Source: an uncultured Prevotellaceae bacterium
Lineage (GTDB): Bacteria; Bacteroidota; Bacteroidia; Bacteroidales; Bacteroidaceae
Assembly: GCA_900313845.1 (NCBI GenBank)
Contig: OMTC01000040.1
Location: forward strand, 1-10,552
DNA length: 10,552 nucleotides
Direction: 5' to 3'
In this document: one piece after another, positions 7,130 through 10,552 of the stretch
Layout of the letters: every line of letters starts with the position of its first letter
Numbering within the stretch: position 1 is the first letter of the stretch
The notes under the pieces: model-generated
The model's database searches: none
The model's input: the letters and a program-made list of their open reading frames with translations, nothing else
What the model was told of the DNA's origin: nothing
Translations under genes and position numbers: made by a program

Positions 7130-7759
7130 ATGGAACATATACTTAGTTTGTTCGTCCGTTCGATATTCGTGGACAATATGATCTTCGCATTCTTCTTGGG
7201 CATGTGCTCCTACCTCGCAGTATCCAAGACCGTGAAGACTTCCCTGGGACTCGGCATAGCAGTCACATTCGTCCTGCTCATCACCGTTCCCGTTGACTAT
7301 CTGCTCCAGACGAAGGTACTTGCCGAAAACGCAATCGTGGAAGGAGTTGACCTCACATTCCTCAGCTTCATCCTCTTCATCGCCGTCATCGCAGGCATGG
7401 TGCAGCTCGTGGAGATGATTGTGGAGCGATTCTCCCCATCCCTCTATGCAGCACTTGGTATCTTCCTCCCTCTCATCGCCGTGAACTGCGCCATCATGGG
7501 AGCATCCCTCTTCATGCAGCAGCGCATTCTCCTCGACCCAGCCACATCCTCACAAGCCATCGGCAGCGTGTGGGACTCCATCGCATACGCACTCGGCTCA
7601 GGTATCGGCTGGACACTCGCCATCGTAGGCCTCGCAGCCATCCGCGAAAAGATGGCATACAGCGACGTACCAAAGCCACTCCGTGGACTTGGCATCACAT
7701 TCATCACTGTGGGCCTCATGGCAATGGCATTCATGTGTTTCTCAGGTCTTAAAATCTAA
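7130..7759 (+). CDS. nqrE: Na+-translocating NADH:quinone reductase subunit E
   Basis: NqrE is the membrane partner of NqrD, related to RnfA, and completes the intramembrane 2Fe-2S site of Na+-NQR. The 209-residue protein matches the family (198 in Vibrio cholerae) and has about six helices (near 15-30, 39-58, 76-98, 107-128, 150-172 and 186-206). Cys26 in FFLGMCSYLAVS and Cys120 in IAVNCAIMG fall at the same numbers as the Vibrio ligands, which supports this start codon. Other family stretches are FVDNMIFAFFLGMC, AGMVQLVEMIVERFSPSLYAALG (88-110) and a C-terminal LAAIREKMAYSDVPKPLRGLGITFI (168-192). It has no Shine-Dalgarno site and starts 4 nt after a repeat copy. nqrF follows after 15 nt. 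Confidence 0.97.
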   Translation: MEHILSLFVRSIFVDNMIFAFFLGMCSYLAVSKTVKTSLGLGIAVTFVLLITVPVDYLLQTKVLAENAIVEGVDLTFLSFILFIAVIAGMVQLVEMIVERFSPSLYAALGIFLPLIAVNCAIMGASLFMQQRILLDPATSSQAIGSVWDSIAYALGSGIGWTLAIVGLAAIREKMAYSDVPKPLRGLGITFITVGLMAMAFMCFSGLKI

Positions 7760-7774
7760 GCAAGATATCAAAAT

Positions 7775-9046
7775 ATGGACATGAATTTGATTTTAGCGAG
7801 CATAGGAGTATTCCTCACTATCATCCTGATAGTCGTCATCATCCTGCTCGTAGCAAAGAAATATCTCTCTCCAAGTGGCAACGTAACATTGACCATCAAT
7901 GGAGACAACAAACTGTCAGTAGAGCAGGGTAGCAGCATCCTCTCCACACTCGCCGCAAACGGCATCTACCTCAGCTCAGCCTGCGGAGGAAAAGGCTCCT
8001 GCGGACAATGCAAATGCCAAGTAGTAGAAGGAGGAGGCGAAATACTCGACTCCGAAAAAGGCCACTTCACCCGCAAGCAAATCAAAGAGCACTACCGCCT
8101 CGGATGCCAGTGCAAAGTCAAAGGCGACCTCAGCATCAAAGTGCCAGAATCCGTCATGGGCGTCAAAGAATGGGAATGCGAAGTCATCAGCAACAGCAAC
8201 GTCGCATCCTTCATCAAAGAGTTCAAAGTCGCACTCCCTAAAGGCGAACACATGGACTTCATACCAGGCTCATACGCACAAATCAAGATTCCAGCTTACA
8301 GCATGGACTACGACAAGGACATCGACAAGAACCTCATCGGCGACCTCTACGTACCAACATGGCAGAAGTTCAACATCTTCAGCCTCAAGTGCGTCAACAC
8401 CACGCCAACCGTGCGAGCATACTCCATGGCAAACTACCCAGACGAAGGAGACATCATCACACTCACCGTGCGTATCGCCACACCACCATTCCTGCCAAAG
8501 CCACAAGTCGGATTCCAGCCCGTCAGCCCAGGCATCGCATCATCCTACATCTTCAGCCTCAAGCCAGGCGACAAAGTCATCATGAGCGGACCTTACGGAG
8601 ACTTCCACCCAGTATTCGACTCCAAGCGCGAAATGATATGGGTAGGAGGAGGAGCAGGCATGGCACCACTCCGAGCACAAATCATGCACATGCTCAAGAC
8701 ACTCCACACACGCGACCGCGAAATGCACTACTTCTACGGAGCACGCGGCATCGACGAAGTGTTCTTCATGGAAGACTTCCTCGAACTCGAGAAAGAATAT
8801 CCAAACTTCCACTTCCACCTCGCCCTCGACTTCCCAGACAAGAAGGCAGACTCCCTCGGCGTGCGCTACAGCCCAGGCTTCATCGCCAACGTACTCGGCG
8901 ACACCTACCTCAAGCAGCATGAAGCCCCAGAAGACGTAGAATACTACCTCTGCGGCCCACCAATGATGGCAAAGACCGTCCTCGACCTTCTCCACTCCCT
9001 CGGCGTGGAAGACGACATGATTCGCTTCGACAACTTCGGAGGCTAA
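7775..9046 (+). CDS. nqrF: Na+-translocating NADH:quinone reductase subunit F (NADH-oxidising)
   Basis: NqrF is the electron entry subunit: it oxidises NADH on the cytoplasmic face with FAD and passes electrons to a 2Fe-2S cluster. Order of parts in 423 residues: a membrane anchor (about 7-28); a ferredoxin-like domain (35-125) with cluster ligands C70, C76, C79 and C111, the same numbering as in Vibrio cholerae; an FAD domain with R214-A-Y-S217; and an NAD domain with GGGAGMAPLR (291-300), YGARG, and CGPPMM (393-398), ending in the aromatic FDNFGG. All cofactor residues are present, so it should be active. Codons differ from nqrA: here C- and A-ending forms dominate (CTC, ATC, AAC, CCA), which leaves long open shadow frames on both strands. 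A hairpin terminator starts 23 nt after the stop; apbE does not follow. Confidence 0.98.
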   Translation: MDMNLILASIGVFLTIILIVVIILLVAKKYLSPSGNVTLTINGDNKLSVEQGSSILSTLAANGIYLSSACGGKGSCGQCKCQVVEGGGEILDSEKGHFTRKQIKEHYRLGCQCKVKGDLSIKVPESVMGVKEWECEVISNSNVASFIKEFKVALPKGEHMDFIPGSYAQIKIPAYSMDYDKDIDKNLIGDLYVPTWQKFNIFSLKCVNTTPTVRAYSMANYPDEGDIITLTVRIATPPFLPKPQVGFQPVSPGIASSYIFSLKPGDKVIMSGPYGDFHPVFDSKREMIWVGGGAGMAPLRAQIMHMLKTLHTRDREMHYFYGARGIDEVFFMEDFLELEKEYPNFHFHLALDFPDKKADSLGVRYSPGFIANVLGDTYLKQHEAPEDVEYYLCGPPMMAKTVLDLLHSLGVEDDMIRFDNFGG

Positions 9047-9069
9047 CCCCCTCCACATCCTACCAACCA

Positions 9070-9113
9070 AGCGGCCTGAATAGTCCCCCATAACTATCCA
9101 GGTCGCTTTCTTT
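9070..9113 (+). terminator. hairpin terminator of the nqr operon
   Basis: AGCGGCCTG (9070-9078) pairs with CAGGTCGCT (9099-9107) over nine positions with one G-U pair. Inside, ATAGT (9080-9084) pairs with ACTAT (9093-9097), leaving an 8-nt loop. The stem is followed by TTTCTTT, a typical rho-independent tail. It lies 23 nt after the nqrF stop. Confidence 0.8.
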
Positions 9114-9152
9114 AGCCCCCGAAGCCCCCTCCCGTCCTCCCCGAGGGGAGGA
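9114..9152. repeat. GC-rich REP-like element, copy A
   Basis: A G/C-rich block in otherwise A/T-rich spacer. It contains the perfect palindrome TCCTCCCC-GA-GGGGAGGA (9135-9152). Bases 9122-9151 are the exact reverse complement of 10124-10153 (30 of 30), and the match continues imperfectly outward. It starts directly after the nqr terminator. Confidence 0.85.
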
Positions 9153-9182
9153 GAGTAACCATCCGGATGGCATTCTCACTAA

Positions 9183-9259
9183 AATCCTTTCAATCCTTTC
9201 AATCCTTGATAAAAAATCTCAGATAAGAGTCTAAGAGAATCCCTAAAAATCCTAAAAAT
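9183..9259. repeat. two 9-bp tandem repeats
   Basis: AATCCTTTC occurs twice in tandem (9183-9191, 9192-9200) with a partial third copy to 9207. CCTAAAAAT occurs twice in tandem at 9242-9250 and 9251-9259. Together they fill much of the spacer between the nqr terminator and the end of the HU-like pseudogene. I see no gene in this spacer. Confidence 0.7.
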
Positions 9260-9279
9260 CCCTGATAATTTTTCCCTGA

Positions 9280-9537
9280 TTAGGACAGCTTAGTCAGGCA
9301 GACGAGCTCAGTGTTCTCGATTTCGTCCTTGATGGAAGCGGAAGGGTAGTAGAGGATGCGGCGACGCCAGATTTGCTTCGCACCCGCCTCGTCGGACGTG
9401 AGCGGAGCCTTGGCAGAGAACGACACCTTGAAAGTGCCGAGGTCCTTCACCACGATGGTGTGTCCGCGGGTGATGAGAGCCTGGAATGCAGAGAGCAGGC
9501 GGCGGATGTCGTGGAAATGCAGACCCGTGGTGGGATT
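9280..9537 (-). pseudogene. HU-like DNA-binding protein, N-terminally truncated copy
   Basis: On the minus strand an open frame of 85 codons ends at TAA 9280-9282 and is closed upstream by an in-frame TAG at 9538-9540. It contains no ATG. Its protein begins near LHFHDIRRLLSAFQALI and continues GHTIVVKDLGTFKVSFSAKA, which aligns without gaps to GHSVQLGDLGTLYFKVHAKI (72-91) of the intact HU-like protein next to it. The homologous part therefore lacks roughly the first 47 residues, including the first strand and helix. The upstream break falls in a REP-like palindrome at 9541-9576. The fragment differs strongly from its neighbour elsewhere, so it was an older paralogue and not a fresh duplication. 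It lies 44 nt downstream of the intact gene. A start at an internal non-ATG codon would give only a partial fold. Confidence 0.75.
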
Positions 9538-9540
9538 CTA

Positions 9541-9576
9541 CTCCCCTCGCCCTTTGGAGAGGGGCTGGGGGTGAGG
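9541..9576. repeat. REP-like palindrome between the two HU-like genes
   Basis: The element begins CTCCCCTCGCCCTTTGGAGA and continues into a G-rich tail ending GTGAGG. CCCCTC and GAGGGG are its outer pairing arms. It resembles GC-rich palindromes common in intergenic DNA of the Bacteroidota, and it is related in composition but not in sequence to copies A and B. It sits exactly between the stop of the intact HU-like gene and the truncated one. Confidence 0.7.
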
Positions 9577-9581
9577 CTTTC

Positions 9582-9965
9582 TTACGACTGGAAGTTTACG
9601 CTTTGGAGTTGCTGGCGCATGGCTTTGCTCGCACGGAAACCGATCCATTTCTGGGTGACGGCAGCGCCTCCTGCGCCTTCGAGGTCGGCAGAAATCTTCG
9701 CGTGAACCTTGAAGTAGAGAGTGCCGAGGTCGCCGAGCTGTACGGAGTGTCCGTTGCAGACGAGTTCTCGCACCTGAGTGACGAGCGACTTATACACGGC
9801 TGCAATCTGCTCGATGCGCATGCCCGAGTCGTTGCTTGCGTACTGGATGAGGGTGTTGTCGTCGATGACGCCCGCGCGCTGCATGGTGGTGAAATAGCGC
9901 TCCTTCTTATCAACCGCACACACGTGCTTGCCGATTTTGATTTTGATGACTGGTTTTTTGCTCAT
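9582..9965 (-). CDS. HU-related DNA-binding protein of the Bacteroidota type
   Basis: The 127-residue protein is a HU/IHF-related nucleoid or DNA-binding protein. It starts with a basic strand (MSKKPVIKIKIGKH), and the helical part (about 35-71) includes AGVIDDNTLIQYASNDSGMRIEQIAAVYKSL. The conserved turn GHSVQLGDLGTLYFKV (72-87) matches the GxxVxLxGLGTF motif of HU proteins. The C-terminal 90-127 has no clear DNA-binding arm sequence that I can assign. Members of this family are often found near mobile or variable DNA in this phylum, but no mobile gene is seen here. The start at 9965 is the first ATG, is preceded by AATCAACACT, and lacks a Shine-Dalgarno site. Its predicted leader is long, about 280 nt, and contains repeats and a GC-rich element. 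Target DNA and role are unknown. Confidence 0.85.
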   Translation of the reverse strand: MSKKPVIKIKIGKHVCAVDKKERYFTTMQRAGVIDDNTLIQYASNDSGMRIEQIAAVYKSLVTQVRELVCNGHSVQLGDLGTLYFKVHAKISADLEGAGGAAVTQKWIGFRASKAMRQQLQSVNFQS

Positions 9966-9970
9966 AGTGT

Positions 9971-10085
9971 TGATTTAAAGATTTAAAGATTGACAATTTA
10001 CTTGATTTTAAGATTTAAGGATTTACGATTTACGATTTAGGCTACTTTGATTTTAAGATTTAAGGATTTACGATTTAGGTTACTT
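9971..10085. repeat. GATTTAC-type repeat tract in the HU leader
   Basis: Just upstream of the HU-like start codon lie GATTTAAA-type heptamers and octamers (9972-9988), ATTGACAATTTAC (9989-10001) shared with the nqrD-nqrE gap, and two tandem units beginning TGATTTTAAGATTTAAGGAT at 10003-10047 (45 nt) and 10048-10085 (38 nt). The units differ mainly by one extra GATTTAC heptamer in the first, which indicates slippage or copy-number change. Confidence 0.8.
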
Positions 10086-10094
10086 TTGCCTCTT

Positions 10095-10117
10095 GCACAA
10101 CTGCGCGCTCGTTGTGC
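10095..10117. repeat. short hairpin in the HU leader
   Basis: GCACAAC (10095-10101) and GTTGTGC (10111-10117) are perfect inverted repeats around a 9-nt loop. In the minus-strand transcript this would be a stable 7-bp stem about 130 nt before the start codon. Its role is unknown. Confidence 0.5.
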
Positions 10118-10122
10118 TTGTC

Positions 10123-10160
10123 ACCTCCCCTCGGGGAGGACGGGAGGGGGCTTTGGGGCT
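10123..10160. repeat. GC-rich REP-like element, copy B
   Basis: CCTCCCCTCGGGGAGGACGG and the G-rich tail that follows are the inverted counterpart of copy A, with 30 identical bases at 10124-10153; one substitution and one indel occur beyond. It lies inside the predicted HU leader, between the promoter and the start codon. Confidence 0.85.
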
Positions 10161-10246
10161 GTTGCGAAAGTTTGGCGAAGGCGAGGGCTAAGTTCGGCGG
10201 TGGAGAGGAGGGAGTATGAAACCGAAGCCCTGTTCCAATCACACTG

Positions 10247-10254
10247 CAAAGATA
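10247..10254 (-). promoter_or_regulatory. -7 box of the HU-like gene promoter
   Basis: On the minus strand this reads TATCTTTG followed by CA, matching TAnnTTTG exactly. A TTTG lies at 10279-10282, but 24 nt away, beyond the normal 19-21. The expected -33 position falls inside the palindrome 10271-10291, so the promoter may be activator-dependent or repressed from there. Confidence 0.6.
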
Positions 10255-10270
10255 CGAAAGAGTTTTGAGG

Positions 10271-10291
10271 TTTAACACCAAAGGTGTTAAA
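10271..10291. promoter_or_regulatory. perfect palindrome, possible operator
   Basis: TTTAACACC (10271-10279), AAA, GGTGTTAAA (10283-10291): nine-base arms without mismatch around a three-base centre. It lies 17 nt upstream of the -7 box of the HU-like gene, covering the -33 region. It could be a regulator binding site; a short run of T at 10295-10299 also allows a weak plus-strand terminator. Confidence 0.5.
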
Positions 10292-10502
10292 AACTTTTTG
10301 TATTTAACAATAATTAAGGGTTGCCAACGGAAAACAGCCTACATGATTGTTAAAATGATAATTACTCATGAACAATACATCTGCTGACATTTATCTTTAC
10401 TCAAAGTGGAATCGTTATTTTTCTACATTTCTACAATTTTACAAATTTACAATTTAGTTTTTAGGTTATGGGAAAAGGGGACGGAAAAAAGAGGAACGAT
10501 TT
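10292..10502. other. A/T-rich non-coding stretch
   Basis: I see no gene here on either strand. There is a partial promoter-like TATCTTTA at 10392-10399 on the plus strand with no matching -33 box. TTTCTACATTTCTACAATTT and related words between about 10429 and 10456 resemble the ATTTAC-type spacer repeats but do not form clear copies. Confidence 0.5.
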
Positions 10503-10544
10503 TTTAATTATATATATAATATATTTATTATATATATAATTAAA
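10503..10544. repeat. 42-nt perfect A/T palindrome
   Basis: Arms of 19 bases (10503-10521 and 10526-10544) are perfectly complementary around TATT. All bases are A or T, and the arms contain a TATATATA core. It could extrude as a cruciform, mark a replication- or protein-binding site, or end transcripts; the sequence does not decide. It lies 8 nt from the window end. Confidence 0.85.
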
Positions 10545-10552
10545 TTTTATTA

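Noticed and set aside
8359..8922. 187-codon open frame on the plus strand inside nqrF
   Set aside because: It is a shadow frame made possible by the C- and A-ending codons of nqrF; the product is a low-complexity Arg/His/Pro-rich string with no family resemblance.
8540..9091. 183-codon open frame on the minus strand over nqrF
   Set aside because: Shadow of nqrF on the opposite strand; the product is a repetitive Val/Glu/Cys-rich string, and nqrF is a certain gene.
9047..9279. apbE or nqrM gene after nqrF
   Set aside because: These helpers often lie beside nqr operons, but no open frame with their motifs is present; the stretch holds a terminator and repeats only.
9486..9986. 166-codon plus-strand frame over the HU-like gene
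   Set aside because: It runs through the REP-like palindrome and antisense to a recognisable HU-like protein; its own product has no recognisable traits.
10003..10085. CRISPR-like array
   Set aside because: Only two directly adjoining units built from a heptamer with no spacers between, so it is a tandem repeat.
10392..10399. Plus-strand promoter TATCTTTA
   Set aside because: The last base departs from TAnnTTTG, there is no TTTG at the right distance, and no gene follows within the window.

Overview
The window looks like chromosome from a member of the Bacteroidota, probably Bacteroidales and possibly Prevotella-like. The phylum call rests on three things: -7 boxes of the form TAnnTTTG (TATCTTTG occurs three times at promoter positions), start codons mostly preceded by A/T-rich DNA rather than a Shine-Dalgarno site, and a HU-related protein of the type typical of that phylum. 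The genus is a guess.

Left part (1-2711): the last codons of a gene that looks like mnmA (tRNA 2-thiouridylase), then an exported PAP2-family phosphatase with a long beta-rich C-terminal part. Convergent to it on the minus strand are deoD (purine nucleoside phosphorylase) and, upstream of that, a small YbjQ/UPF0145 protein. deoD has its own well-formed promoter, which also fixes its start codon.

Centre (2712-9113): a divergent promoter and a leader of about 170 nt, followed by the complete nqrABCDEF operon for the Na+-translocating NADH:quinone reductase. NqrF takes electrons from NADH through FAD and a 2Fe-2S cluster. Electrons then pass through the NqrD/NqrE cluster and the covalent FMNs on NqrC and NqrB to the quinone, and Na+ is pumped out. 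The cluster cysteines and FMN threonines can be located in the sequence. The operon ends in a strong hairpin terminator. The flavin transferase gene apbE and the assembly gene nqrM are not in the window.

Right part (9114-10552): a minus-strand locus with one intact HU-like DNA-binding protein and, downstream of it, an N-terminally truncated second HU-like gene. A GC-rich REP-like palindrome sits at the truncation point. Two further GC-rich elements, sharing 30 identical bases in opposite orientation, flank the pair about 1 kb apart. The last 300 bases hold no gene, but contain a perfect operator-like palindrome and a 42-nt A/T palindrome.

The genes are mostly housekeeping; the unusual material is in the spacers. 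A repeat family built on the heptamer GATTTAC fills the nqrA-nqrB and nqrD-nqrE gaps and the HU leader, in each case ending just before a start codon. Other intergenic stretches carry short tandem repeats with 9- or 14-bp units. I see no mobile-element gene, CRISPR array, tRNA or rRNA, and no convincing new multi-gene system.
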